Below are positions 16,153 to 24,537 of a stretch of 25,819 nt of DNA, piece by piece (the first letter of the stretch is position 1; each line of letters begins with the position of its first letter). The position numbers were made by a program, and so were the translations under genes. The DNA comes from Chlamydiota bacterium (GTDB lineage Bacteria > Auribacterota > Tritonobacteria > UBA1439): the NCBI GenBank assembly GCA_012729785.1, contig JAAYCL010000003.1, forward strand, positions 1-25,819, written 5' to 3'. The notes under the pieces are model-generated. The model was not told the origin of the DNA, did not search any database, and worked only from the letters and a program-made list of their open reading frames with translations.

Positions 16153-17118
16153 TCAATCATTCTTCGCGAGGTGTTCCGCCGTGCGCCGGATGATCTCGTC
16201 GAGCCCTACCGATGGACTGAAGCCGGTGAGGCGCTTCAGCTTAGAGATATCCGCGGCCCGGCGCTCCATATCCTCGAACCCCGTCTCGTACGCCTCCTCG
16301 TAGGGGACGAGGCGTATCGGGGAGTCGCTCCCGGTGAGCGTTTTGATCCTCTCGGCCAGGGCCAGGATCGATATCTCCTTGTTGTTTCCGATGTTGATCA
16401 CCTGCCCCTCCGCATCCTTCAGGCCGTCAAGGGCAAGGAGCGCCCGGATCAGGTCGCCCACGTACAGGAAGCTCCGCGTCTGCGTCCCGGTGCCGTAAAC
16501 GGTGAGCGGCTCTCCCCGGAGCGCCTGCCGGATGAGGCGCGGCAGCACCATCCCGTAGCGCCCGGTCTGGCGCGGGCCCACGATGTTGAAGAGCCGGCAG
16601 ACGACCGCGGGGAGTTTGCCCTCCCTGAAATACGCCAGGGCAAGAAACTCGTCGATCGCCTTGGAGCAGGCGTAGCTCCAGCGCGATTTGACGGTCGGGC
16701 CGAAGACGATATCGTCGTCCTCGCGGAACGGGATGCGGGTGCTCTTCCCGTACACCTCGGAGGTGGAGGCGATCACGACCTTCTTCCCTTTCTTGGCGGC
16801 CATATCCAGGCAGATCTCGGTCCCCCGTATGTTCGTGGAGATCGTCCGCACGGGACTCTCCACGATGAGCCGGACCCCGACCGCCGCCGCGAGGTGGTAG
16901 ATCATGTCGCACCGGTCGACGAGTTCCGCCATCACCGGGCAATTCATGATCGTGTCGAGCGTGTAGGTGAACCGCGGGTTCGTCTTCATGCCGTCGATGT
17001 TCGTCATGCTCCCGGTCGAGAGATCGTCGATCACGTCGACCCGGTCGCCGCGATCGAGCAGCACCTCCGCCAGGTGTGACCCGATGAATCCCGCGCCCCC
17101 CGTGATCAGAACCCGCAT
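16153..17118 (-). CDS. NAD-dependent nucleotide-sugar epimerase/decarboxylase (extended SDR)
   Basis: 321 codons. Residues 7-14 are the Rossmann glycine motif GGAGFIGS. The catalytic triad is in ASTSEVYG (Ser/Thr 118-120) and Tyr149-x3-Lys153 in WSYACSKA. The substrate-binding segments RLFNIVGPRQ and TRSFLYVGDLIRALL follow. It belongs with UDP-glucuronate decarboxylase / UDP-glucose 4-epimerase / dTDP-glucose dehydratase relatives and makes an activated sugar for envelope polysaccharide; the exact substrate cannot be read from sequence. The ATG at 17118 has GGAGGGG 4 bases upstream, better than the ATG at 17133, which has none. The gene leads a two-gene unit with the GNAT. Confidence 0.88.
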   Translation of the reverse strand: MRVLITGGAGFIGSHLAEVLLDRGDRVDVIDDLSTGSMTNIDGMKTNPRFTYTLDTIMNCPVMAELVDRCDMIYHLAAAVGVRLIVESPVRTISTNIRGTEICLDMAAKKGKKVVIASTSEVYGKSTRIPFREDDDIVFGPTVKSRWSYACSKAIDEFLALAYFREGKLPAVVCRLFNIVGPRQTGRYGMVLPRLIRQALRGEPLTVYGTGTQTRSFLYVGDLIRALLALDGLKDAEGQVINIGNNKEISILALAERIKTLTGSDSPIRLVPYEEAYETGFEDMERRAADISKLKRLTGFSPSVGLDEIIRRTAEHLAKND

Positions 17119-17150
17119 CGTGCCCTCCGTCATGTAAAAGAGTGGTGCAC

Positions 17151-17180
17151 ACGGTACACGCGGTCATCGGCGCATGCCAA
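17151..17180 (-). promoter_or_regulatory. Weak candidate promoter for the SDR/GNAT unit
   Basis: Minus-strand TTGGCA (17180-17175), an 18-base spacer and TACCGT (17156-17151). A short hairpin GCGGATG/CATCCGC with a 2-base loop lies beside it (about 17183-17198). The 157-base gap between accA and this SDR holds no gene that I can see. Confidence 0.3.
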
Positions 17181-17275
17181 CAGGCGGATGCCCATCCGCG
17201 TCCCGGCATTCGCCCCGCGTGTGCCACGGCGGAGCCGGCGCCTCCCCGCTCCCCGCTTTTCGAGGCGGCGAAACG

Positions 17276-18232
17276 TCACCCCTCCGTGAAACTCCCCATC
17301 ACACGGTACTTCTCGTAGCGCCGCCGCACCAGCTCCTCCCCGGGGATCCCCGAGAGGCGGTCCAGCGTCTCGAGCAGCGCACGTTTCAGCTCGCGCGCCG
17401 CCTCCTCAAAGTTGCGGTGCGCCCCGCCGAGCGGCTCGGGGATGATCCGATCGATCACCCCCATCTCGAGAAGCTCCCCGGGAGCGAGGCGCAGGGTGCT
17501 GGCGGCCTCGGCGGCCTTGCCGGGGCTCTTCCAAAGGATCGCGGCGCACCCCTCCGGAGAGATGACCGAGTAGTAGGAGTTCTCGAGCATCATAACCTCG
17601 TCGCCCACCCCGATGCCGAGCGCGCCGCCGCTCCCCCCCTCCCCGATGATGATCACGATGATCGGCGCCTTCAACGCCGCCATCGCGCGCAGGTTCCACG
17701 CGATCGCCTCCGCCTGTCCCCGCTCCTCCGCGCCGATCCCCGGGTAGGCGCCGGGGGTGTCGATGAACGAGACGAGCGGGAGGCGGAACTTCTCCGCGAG
17801 CTTGAACATACGGTGCGCCTTCCGGTACCCCTCCGGGTGGGCGCTCCCGAAATTGCGCAGCAGATTCTCCTTCGTGTTTCTCCCCTTCTGGTGTCCGACC
17901 ACCACGGCGGTGCGGCCGCCGAACCGGGCGAGGCCGGTGACGAGGGCGCGGTCGTTGCCGAAGAACCGGTCCCCGGCGAGTTCGACGAAACCGTCCGCCA
18001 CCAGGCGGAGGTAGTCGAGCGTGTAGGGACGATGCGGGTGCCGCGCGATCTGGACGCGCTGCCAGGCGTTCAGGTTCCCGTAGATTTCCCGGCGCATCGC
18101 GTCGAGCTTGGCCTGGAGGCTCGCGATCTCATCCGCCACGTCGACCGGCTGCGTCTCGGAGAGCTTCTTGAGCCCCTCGATCCTGGCCTCGAGTTCGATG
18201 ATCGGCTTCTCGAAGTCGAAGCCTCCATTCAT
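17276..18232 (-). CDS. accA: Acetyl-CoA carboxylase carboxyltransferase subunit alpha
   Basis: 318 codons, the normal AccA length. With AccD it transfers the carboxyl group from biotin carboxyl carrier protein to acetyl-CoA, making malonyl-CoA for fatty acid synthesis. Visible are the N-terminal helices with RREIYGNLNAWQRVQIARHP, the core FGGRTAVVVGHQKGRNTKEN, the oxyanion region FIDTPGAYPGIGAEERGQAE (157-176) and the CoA/biotin loop GEGGSGGALG (197-206). The frame runs far upstream into the neighbouring gene, but homology and GGAGAGG before the ATG at 18232 fix this start. It lies 32 bases downstream of the L,D-transpeptidase, probably in one transcript with pssA/psd. Confidence 0.97.
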   Translation of the reverse strand: MNGGFDFEKPIIELEARIEGLKKLSETQPVDVADEIASLQAKLDAMRREIYGNLNAWQRVQIARHPHRPYTLDYLRLVADGFVELAGDRFFGNDRALVTGLARFGGRTAVVVGHQKGRNTKENLLRNFGSAHPEGYRKAHRMFKLAEKFRLPLVSFIDTPGAYPGIGAEERGQAEAIAWNLRAMAALKAPIIVIIIGEGGSGGALGIGVGDEVMMLENSYYSVISPEGCAAILWKSPGKAAEAASTLRLAPGELLEMGVIDRIIPEPLGGAHRNFEEAARELKRALLETLDRLSGIPGEELVRRRYEKYRVMGSFTEG

Positions 18233-18264
18233 GGCGTCCTCTCCATATTCCGCTGGTCGCGTCG

Positions 18265-19380
18265 CTATTCCACGATCTTGACGGGGGTGCCGACCGGCAC
18301 GATCGCGTACAGTTCCTCGACGTCCTCGTTCAGCATCCGGACGCAGCCCGCGCTGGCCTGCTTCCCGATCGTCTCGGGCTCCCAGGTGCCGTGGATGCCG
18401 TAGCCGGGCGAGTCGATCGCCATCCAGCGGGTGCCGAGGAGGTTCCCGGGATCCCCGTACGGGATGACCCCGCCGCCCGGCCTGAACCACTCCGGCTTCT
18501 CCTGCTTGAGCGTGATCTTGAAGTCGCCGGTCGGGGTCGAGCCCTTCGTCCCGGTGCCGACCGGGTAGAGTTTCGCGGGGCGGCCGTCCGCAGAGAGCAG
18601 GAGCGTGTTCTCGGACTTATCGACGGCGACGGAGAATCTCATCGCGCACACCTTCAGGCGCTCGCCGATCCGCACCCCGTCGCGCCCCGGCTCCTTGCCG
18701 TTCATCAGCCTGAGGAGCTCCACGGTGGTGCCGGCCCGTTTCGCGATCGCCTGGAGCGAGTCTCCGGCGCGGGCGACGTACTCCTCGGTCCCGGGGACGA
18801 TCTCGCGCGAGAAGAGCGCCCTGACGAAGATCTCTCCCGCCGCCCCGCCCGCGGCGCGCGGGGAGGCCGCCGAGGCGTCCAACGCGGCCTCGAGCGCCCC
18901 CGCCACATCCCCTTCCCTCTCGAGGGCCTCGGCCCGGATGCAGAGCGCGTCGGCCTTCAGCGAAGAGCCCGGGTAGTCGCGCAGGAAGGCGTCGACGGAC
19001 CGCTTCGCCTCGACGAGGCGGCCGCCGCCGAACGCCTCCCTCGCCAGGGCGAGCGTCGCGCGGGGGTGAAAGGACCGCGCCTCCGGCGAGGCGAGCGCCT
19101 TCTTCCACGCCTCGATTGCCTCGCCGCCGCGCCCCGTCTCCTCGAGGCAGATGCAGAGGCGGCAGAGCGCGTCGAGCCCCTCGGGCGAGGAGGCGCGCGC
19201 CGAAGAGACGGCCCGAAGCGGGGTGGCGGCCTGCGCGTAGTCGCCCCGGTCGAAGAGGCTCACGCCGCGGGCGTAGTCGGCCCGCCACTGCCTTAGCCGC
19301 CAGGCGTGATGGGCGAACGCCGCGCCCGCCGCGAGGGCGACGAGCGCCGCGATGACCGTGGAACGCCTGCGAGGCGCCAT
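18265..19380 (-). CDS. L,D-transpeptidase (YkuD) with TPR-like and LysM regions
   Basis: 371 codons. An N-terminal membrane anchor (about residues 8-24) is followed by a TPR-like helical region (33-190: DYARGVSLFDRGDYAQAATP, AIEAWKKALASPEA). A LysM peptidoglycan-binding domain is at 201-245 (YVARAGDSLQAIAKRAGTTV) and a YkuD domain at about 248-370. The catalytic motif is intact, with His330 in GIHGTWEP and Cys346 in SAGCVRM. Such enzymes form 3-3 crosslinks in peptidoglycan or attach proteins to it, in the periplasm. The start at 19380 is preceded by AGGGGA. A longer frame to 20076 is an artefact. It sits 59 bases after pssA and just before accA. Confidence 0.93.
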   Translation of the reverse strand: MAPRRRSTVIAALVALAAGAAFAHHAWRLRQWRADYARGVSLFDRGDYAQAATPLRAVSSARASSPEGLDALCRLCICLEETGRGGEAIEAWKKALASPEARSFHPRATLALAREAFGGGRLVEAKRSVDAFLRDYPGSSLKADALCIRAEALEREGDVAGALEAALDASAASPRAAGGAAGEIFVRALFSREIVPGTEEYVARAGDSLQAIAKRAGTTVELLRLMNGKEPGRDGVRIGERLKVCAMRFSVAVDKSENTLLLSADGRPAKLYPVGTGTKGSTPTGDFKITLKQEKPEWFRPGGGVIPYGDPGNLLGTRWMAIDSPGYGIHGTWEPETIGKQASAGCVRMLNEDVEELYAIVPVGTPVKIVE

Positions 19381-19439
19381 TCGATCCCCTATCTTTCGTT
19401 CGACCGCCCCGCGGGAGGCATTCCCGTGCAACAACCCGC

Positions 19440-20186
19440 TCAGGGACTGTTCCCGTCCTCGGGGATCGGATCGGCGAGGAGGATCGACCGTATCCACGCG
19501 GTGACGGTCCTGAACCTGAAACGGGCAAGGATGCCCGAGGCCGTGTACGCCGCGAAGAGGATAAAGAACGAGATTTCCGGGAACGACGCCACGATGCTCG
19601 CCGTGATCACGATGCCGACGAGATTGAGGAACGGCTTCTTCTTGCGGGCCCCCGTCCCCTGGAAGGCGGGGTAGCGCAGGGTGCTGACCATCAGGTAGGA
19701 GAGGCCGAGCATCAAGAACGGGATGAAGGTGACGAGGAGGTGCAGCTCGTACCTCCCGGCGAGCACGATGACCGAGCAGATCAGCCCCGCGGAGGCGGGG
19801 GTGGGGAGGCCGGTGAACGCCCTGCGCTCCTCCTTCGATGCCTGTGCGTTGTAGCGCGCGAGCCGGAGGGCGGAACAGACCGCGTAGAGGAAGACGATGC
19901 CCACCCCGAAGCGCCCCATCCCGGAGAGGACCATCGAGTAGCCCATGAAGGAGGGAACGATGCCGAAGCTGAGCATATCCGCGAGCGAATCGTACTCGAT
20001 CCCGAAGCGCGTTGTGGCGCCCTTCAGGCGGGCCACGTAGCCGTCTACGAAGTCGAAGAGCATCGCCACGAGGCACGCCTCCGCCGCGTACAGGTACTGG
20101 GCGCGCATGATGAAGGTCATCGCCAGCATCCCGCAGAAGAAGTTGGCCGTCGTGAGCAGGCCCGGCAGTATCGCCACCTTTTTCAT
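19440..20186 (-). CDS. pssA: CDP-diacylglycerol-serine O-phosphatidyltransferase
   Basis: 248 codons, multi-pass membrane enzyme of the CDP-alcohol phosphatidyltransferase family. The signature D-x2-D-G-x2-A-R-x8-G-x3-D-x3-D is complete at 45-70 (Asp45, Asp48, Asp66, Asp70). About seven hydrophobic segments follow the usual PssA pattern, and the PGLLTTANFFCGM start is typical. It joins CDP-diacylglycerol and serine to make phosphatidylserine in the inner membrane. Its ATG overlaps the TGA of psd (ATGA), so the two steps of phosphatidylethanolamine synthesis are translationally coupled. Confidence 0.95.
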   Translation of the reverse strand: MKKVAILPGLLTTANFFCGMLAMTFIMRAQYLYAAEACLVAMLFDFVDGYVARLKGATTRFGIEYDSLADMLSFGIVPSFMGYSMVLSGMGRFGVGIVFLYAVCSALRLARYNAQASKEERRAFTGLPTPASAGLICSVIVLAGRYELHLLVTFIPFLMLGLSYLMVSTLRYPAFQGTGARKKKPFLNLVGIVITASIVASFPEISFFILFAAYTASGILARFRFRTVTAWIRSILLADPIPEDGNSP

Positions 20187-20806
20187 CCGATCCCCGCGAT
20201 CATCGTCTCGCCGCCGCGGACGCGCTGCCCTTCGCGCACGAGAACGCGCGCCTCGAGCGGGAGGAACACGTCCACCCGCGACCCGAACTTGATCAGTCCG
20301 ATCCGCTGCCCCGCCCGCACCCGGTCGCCGACCGTGCACCGGCAGACGATCCTCCGCGCGATCATCCCCGCGATCTGGCGGACCGCCGTCGGGGTGCCCG
20401 CGGCGCTGATGCCGATGGTGTTGTTCTCGTTCACCGCGGAGGCGGCTTCGCGCATCGCGTTCTTGAACGCCCCGCGGCGATAGTGCAGATACTCCACCGT
20501 CCCGCTCACGGGCGCATAGTTGACGTGCACGTCGAAAATCGACATGAAGACGCTGATCCGCCGCACCCGGCGGCCGAAGTAGCCGTTCTCCGCCACCTCG
20601 TCGATGCGGGTCACCTTCCCGTGCGCGGGGGCGATCACCGCCCCCTCGGCCGCCGCGGCGGTCCGCGACGGGTCGCGGAAGAAGACGGCGATGCACGCGG
20701 CGAGGGCGAGAAAGACGAACGGCCACGGGCGGCCGACGAACGCCGCCACGGCGGCGAAGGCGAAGGCGAGCGCGATATAGGGCAACCCCTCCCGTGCCAC
20801 TCTCAT
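20183..20806 (-). CDS. psd: Phosphatidylserine decarboxylase proenzyme (short form)
   Basis: 207 codons, the short PSD class. It decarboxylates phosphatidylserine to phosphatidylethanolamine. Two N-terminal hydrophobic segments (9-23, 28-42) anchor it. The core has AHGKVTRID, ISVFMSIFDVHVNYAPVSG and the self-cleavage site Gly175-Ser176 in LIKFGSRVDVF, where Ser176 becomes the pyruvoyl group of the alpha chain. The downstream pssA overlaps its stop. A clear promoter lies 32 bases upstream of the ATG. The organism thus makes phosphatidylethanolamine, consistent with a Gram-negative envelope. Confidence 0.96.
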   Translation of the reverse strand: MRVAREGLPYIALAFAFAAVAAFVGRPWPFVFLALAACIAVFFRDPSRTAAAAEGAVIAPAHGKVTRIDEVAENGYFGRRVRRISVFMSIFDVHVNYAPVSGTVEYLHYRRGAFKNAMREAASAVNENNTIGISAAGTPTAVRQIAGMIARRIVCRCTVGDRVRAGQRIGLIKFGSRVDVFLPLEARVLVREGQRVRGGETMIAGIG

Positions 20807-20837
20807 CCCTGCACAGTCCTCTTCGATTGCAGAACGC

Positions 20838-20865
20838 AGTATAGCACAGCCCGGGCGACAATCAA
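20838..20865 (-). promoter_or_regulatory. Promoter of the psd-pssA(-L,D-transpeptidase-accA) unit
   Basis: Minus-strand TTGATT (20865-20860), a 16-base spacer and perfect-looking TATACT (20843-20838). The predicted start is about 20832 and the leader about 25 bases. The -35 element overlaps the stop codon of the upstream SDR gene, marking a transcription unit boundary without a visible terminator. Confidence 0.65.
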
Positions 20866-21962
20866 ACGTCCCGCCCGCGGCGGGCCGCGGGGGACGAACG
20901 GCGGCCGCGGCGGCAGGTTCGCGCCAGGATGTCCCTGGCCACGGTCAGCAGCCTTTCGCGCCACAGCACCCCGTGGTGCCCCAAACCGATCTTCCCCTGA
21001 AAAGCGTCGACATTGGCGACGTACCAGTCGTAGGTCTCTTTAAGCGCGTCCAGATTGCTCTGGGCCGGGTCCCAGCCGATGAGTGCGCGGGCCCGCGACG
21101 TATCGACATAGCAGTCCCTGTCGGCGGTCTTGTAGTGCCACGCCCACATCTGGGTGAGACCGAGTTTCTCGATGACCGTGAGGGCGAACTTCGTCGGCGC
21201 CGCGGGGAGGCGAATGAGGCGGGAACCGGTGCCCGCGTGAAAGACGAGCGCCCCGAGATCCTGGCGGACCGTCCCGAAGGTCTCCGCTCCGAGGTTGAGC
21301 GTGACGTTCCTTATCGGCATGGTCGCCATCCGGTAGACCCCCTCCGCCAGGTCGGAGACGCCCATCAGCTGGTACCGGTTCCCGCCGCCGCCGATGAGCG
21401 GGACCGGGGCCCCGCGGTGGATCCAGTCGCACAGGAGCTGGAACACGCCGAACCGCCCCGCCCCGATGAACGACTTGGGCCTGAAGACGCTCGCGTTTAA
21501 TCCGTTCGCGCGGTACCCTTCGAGCATCGATTCGCACTCCGCCTTGGAAACAGCGTACGGATGCTGGGGGGCGAGGGGCGTCTCCTCCGGAACCGGCGGG
21601 TGGAACTCGAAGTAGCCGTAGACGACCGTCGATGAGCAGAAGAGGAATCTCGGGATATCGTTTTTGAGACACAGGTCCAGCACGGCTTTGGTGCCGCCGA
21701 GGTTCACCGAGCGGATCTCCTCTTCGGGGGAGTCATGGAGCGCGGCGGCGCAGTGCACGACGCAATCGACCCCGGTGAACAGGCGCGCGTGGGAGAGGAT
21801 CTCCCGCACATCAAGCAGGTGGAGTTCGATCTCCTTCTCGAGGTCGCCCCAGAAGTAGAACCGGTCCCGATCGAGCCCCACCACCGTCCACCCGTTCTCC
21901 AGGAACCTCTTGACGAGGTGGGTCCCGAGAAATCCCGTTGCGCCGGTCACGAGCACCTTCAC
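20862..21962 (-). CDS. NAD-dependent epimerase/dehydratase (extended SDR)
   Basis: 366 codons. The nucleotide-binding motif is VTGATGFLGTH at residues 5-15. The catalytic residues are in CSSTVVYG (Ser110/Ser111) and Tyr136-x3-Lys140 in HPYAVSKAE. The following FRPKSFIGAGRFGVFQLL and GGGGNRYQLMGVSDLAEGV match sugar-nucleotide or sterol/aldehyde-type SDR proteins, so the substrate is open. An Arg-rich tail of about 20 residues has no match I know. The start is GTG at 21962 with AAAGGAGG 6 bases upstream. It is 12 bases after the SPASM radical SAM gene, and the two likely act on one product. Confidence 0.85.
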   Translation of the reverse strand: MKVLVTGATGFLGTHLVKRFLENGWTVVGLDRDRFYFWGDLEKEIELHLLDVREILSHARLFTGVDCVVHCAAALHDSPEEEIRSVNLGGTKAVLDLCLKNDIPRFLFCSSTVVYGYFEFHPPVPEETPLAPQHPYAVSKAECESMLEGYRANGLNASVFRPKSFIGAGRFGVFQLLCDWIHRGAPVPLIGGGGNRYQLMGVSDLAEGVYRMATMPIRNVTLNLGAETFGTVRQDLGALVFHAGTGSRLIRLPAAPTKFALTVIEKLGLTQMWAWHYKTADRDCYVDTSRARALIGWDPAQSNLDALKETYDWYVANVDAFQGKIGLGHHGVLWRERLLTVARDILARTCRRGRRSSPAARRGRDV

Positions 21963-21974
21963 CCGAAGCCTCCT

Positions 21975-23021
21975 TTACCTCAGCAGGTTTTCCTTCAGGA
22001 ATACCTTAAAATCCTTGATGCTCTTCGTCGAGACGCCGAACACGGAGGTCTGGTAGAGGAGGTCGCAGGACGCGCAGAGCGGCACCTCCCCGTGCCGCCC
22101 GGAGGCGATCGTTTCCCTGATCCGCCGCATCTGTTCGGCGTTCCAGATGTCAAGGAGCGCCGATTTTCCGGCATCCCCGAGCAGGTAGCGGCGGTGGAAG
22201 TCCATGCAGCACGGGGCGACCGTGCCGTCCCAGAGGATATGCATGCTCATCCACGGGTAGGGGCATGGGGTGTACCGGAGGCGGATGATCCCCCTCCCGG
22301 GAACGGTACGCCGCATATAGCCGTACCGGCTCCCGCTGAGGTGTTCCTCGATCTCCCCCACGTAACGGTGGGGGGTGACGTAACGGTAGGTGTCGAGGGG
22401 GAGCCCCCTGAAGGCCGCCTTGAATCTCGACTCGTTTTCCCGGCTGGCGGTCTCGAGAAACGGTTTCGTCTGGATGAACTGGACGCTGGCATACGGTTTC
22501 CGCGACCGCAGGCGCTTCTTTATTTCGAGGAATCGGACGACGTTGCCGACCGCCTGCTCGAAGACCCCGCCGCGCCGTATCGACTCATAGGTCTTCTTGA
22601 CATAGCCGTCGATCGAGAAGGAGATGAAATCGAGCCCCGCCCGGATCACCGCCTCCGACATCTCCTCCGTGAGCAGCGTGGCGTTGGTCTCGAGGCGCAC
22701 GTTAAGCCCTGCGTCATGGGCGTATCGAACCATCCCGTCGATCCCGGGGTGAAGAAACGCTTCGCCGCGGCCGATCAGGTTGATGTCGACGGCGAAGCCG
22801 GCCGCCTCGTCGATCAGTTTCCGGTAGAGGCCGGAGGCCATGCGCCCGGGGGCGTGGACATGCCCGCGCCCCGTCGGGCAGGATATGCAGCGGAGGTTGC
22901 AGACGTTGGTCGGTTCAATCCAGAGGCGGACGGGGGGATGCGGACAGATCGTCAGCCGTTTCCGGTATTGGGCCGCCGCAGCCCATAGACGTCGGAGGTT
23001 GCCAAGGAGGCGGGGGGGCAT
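21975..23021 (-). CDS. Radical SAM enzyme with SPASM-type C-terminus
   Basis: 348 codons. The radical SAM cluster motif is CNLRCISC (Cys41, Cys45, Cys48), which binds the 4Fe-4S cluster that cleaves S-adenosylmethionine. The core follows with NLIGRGEAFLHPGI and LETNATLLTEEM. The C-terminal third has a SPASM-type cysteine set (PCPYPWMSMHILWDGTVAPC, then CASC), expected to hold auxiliary clusters. Such enzymes modify peptides or sugars; several occur in polysaccharide loci next to SDR enzymes, as here. It starts only three bases after the B12-type radical SAM gene, so the two are in one operon. The substrate is unknown. Confidence 0.9.
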   Translation of the reverse strand: MPPRLLGNLRRLWAAAAQYRKRLTICPHPPVRLWIEPTNVCNLRCISCPTGRGHVHAPGRMASGLYRKLIDEAAGFAVDINLIGRGEAFLHPGIDGMVRYAHDAGLNVRLETNATLLTEEMSEAVIRAGLDFISFSIDGYVKKTYESIRRGGVFEQAVGNVVRFLEIKKRLRSRKPYASVQFIQTKPFLETASRENESRFKAAFRGLPLDTYRYVTPHRYVGEIEEHLSGSRYGYMRRTVPGRGIIRLRYTPCPYPWMSMHILWDGTVAPCCMDFHRRYLLGDAGKSALLDIWNAEQMRRIRETIASGRHGEVPLCASCDLLYQTSVFGVSTKSIKDFKVFLKENLLR

Positions 23022-23024
23022 GGC

Positions 23025-24428
23025 TTAGAGGATCGACCAGGCCGAGGTGACGAGGTTGCAGAACTCGCGCCAGGAACGAACCCGGCCGAGCGTGCGCAAC
23101 ACGAATGAGGGGCGGAGGTAGAAGGCCCGGTACGCCCGGCCGAGCCACCGGTCCAGCTCCTCGCCCTGCACATGGGAGTCGTAGTAGGCGATCCGGCCGA
23201 TGATCCCCCGATCGCCAAGGGTGAACTCCCTCCAGTAGTCGATTCCCGTCCTCTCCTTGATGCGCTCATAGAGCTCGCTGTTGGGCACCGGCACGAGCTT
23301 ACTGATGGAGACGTAGTCGATGTCCAGGGAGACCGCCAGCGCGATGTTCTTCCGGATGCTCTCCACCGTCTCCCCGGGACAGCCCAGGACGAAGAAGCCG
23401 AGCGTCATCAGCCCCGCCTCCTTTGCCCAGCGCACGGCGTTGCGCATCGTCTCCGGGGATATGTCCCGCCGTATCAGGCGCGCCACCTCGGGGTCCGCGG
23501 CCTCGAAACCGTAGTTGACCCGGATGCAGCCGGCGGCCTTCATCAGCCGAAGCGTCTCCCTGTCCACGCAATCCGGGCGCGTGCGGATGGCGAAATCGAA
23601 CCTGAGCCCGCGCCGGAGCACCTCCTCGCAGATCGCGGAGACGCGTTTCTTGTTGACGGTGAACGTCTCGTCCTGGATGAAGATCTCCTTCACCCCGAAC
23701 CGTTTCACGCACTCCTCCATCTCGTCGACGACCCTCATCGGGTCGCGGAGGTGGTGAAAACCGGTCATGTCGCAGTAGAGGCAGTGGAACGGACACCCCA
23801 TCCCGGAGAGCATCACGGTGATGGGCCAGTGTCGGGTGAGGATCGTGGTGTAGCGGTCGTTCGGGATAAGGTGGCGCGCCGGGAACGGAACGTCGTCGAG
23901 GGTGGTGGCGTCCTCGCGCGGCGGGGTGAGAACGACCTCCCCGCCCTCGCGGTAGGCGATCCCCTTGACCCGATCAAGGTTCCTCGCGCCGTCCCCGATC
24001 GCCGCGAGGAGCTCCGGCAGGGTCTTCCACCCCGGGCCGATCACCGCGTAATCGATCGCGCGGTGCGTCATCGTCTCCCGGGGGTAAAGCTTCAGGTGAA
24101 AACCGCCGACGACCACCGGCACGCGGAGCGCCGCCCTGATCGGCGCGATCCAGTCGAGCGTTTCGAGGAACGGCTCGGTCAGGAGGTTGAAGCCAATGAC
24201 GTCGGGGCCGAACGTTTCGAGTTCCCGGATCGTCGCGGGGATGTCGAGCCCACACGCGTTCGCCTCGACGATCCGCACCGCGTGCCCTTCCCTTTCGAGC
24301 AGGGCGGCAAGGTAGCAGATGCTCAGGTTGGGGAATACCTGCCCGCGGTCGCTGTATTGCCGCTGCACCTTGCGGGTGTATTTGAGCTTCGGCATCTCGT
24401 TCTTGGGATTGACGAAGGCGATCTTCAC
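23025..24428 (-). CDS. B12-binding-domain radical SAM enzyme
   Basis: 467 codons. Residues 1-165 form a B12-binding-like Rossmann domain (KIAFVNPKN, then VFPNLSICYLAALLEREGHA, FGPDVIGFNLLTE and VVVGGFHLKLYP). The usual DxHxxG cobalamin-binding histidine motif is not obvious. The radical SAM core has CPFHCLYC (Cys212, Cys216, Cys219) and continues with FIQDETFTVNKKR, FAIRTRPDCVD, VNYGFEAADPEV and FFVLGCPGETVES. The class includes methylases and ring-forming enzymes in lipid, hopanoid and secondary metabolite pathways; the substrate here is unknown. The start is GTG at 24428, where homology begins; the frame extends to 24581 without family support. It heads the three-gene radical SAM/SDR operon. 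Confidence 0.9.
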   Translation of the reverse strand: MKIAFVNPKNEMPKLKYTRKVQRQYSDRGQVFPNLSICYLAALLEREGHAVRIVEANACGLDIPATIRELETFGPDVIGFNLLTEPFLETLDWIAPIRAALRVPVVVGGFHLKLYPRETMTHRAIDYAVIGPGWKTLPELLAAIGDGARNLDRVKGIAYREGGEVVLTPPREDATTLDDVPFPARHLIPNDRYTTILTRHWPITVMLSGMGCPFHCLYCDMTGFHHLRDPMRVVDEMEECVKRFGVKEIFIQDETFTVNKKRVSAICEEVLRRGLRFDFAIRTRPDCVDRETLRLMKAAGCIRVNYGFEAADPEVARLIRRDISPETMRNAVRWAKEAGLMTLGFFVLGCPGETVESIRKNIALAVSLDIDYVSISKLVPVPNSELYERIKERTGIDYWREFTLGDRGIIGRIAYYDSHVQGEELDRWLGRAYRAFYLRPSFVLRTLGRVRSWREFCNLVTSAWSIL

Positions 24429-24435
24429 GAGACGG

Positions 24436-24464
24436 AGTATAGCAAAGACGGGGCCTTGTCGGAA
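24436..24464 (-). promoter_or_regulatory. Promoter giving a near-leaderless radical SAM mRNA
   Basis: Minus-strand TATACT (24441-24436) ends 7 bases before the GTG at 24428. A poor -35 (TTCCGA, 24464-24459) lies 17 bases upstream of it. The start of transcription would fall at or one base before the start codon, and no Shine-Dalgarno is visible. Confidence 0.45.
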
Positions 24465-24537
24465 TGGAATCGTACTCCCCCGCCCTGCGTGGGGATGTAG
24501 ATTAAAGTGTGGGCTTTCGGAGAGATGTTGGCTCCCG

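Noticed and set aside
17183-17198. Terminator after accA (GCGGATG/CATCCGC hairpin)
   Set aside because: The stem is short, the loop is two bases and no T run follows on the minus strand.
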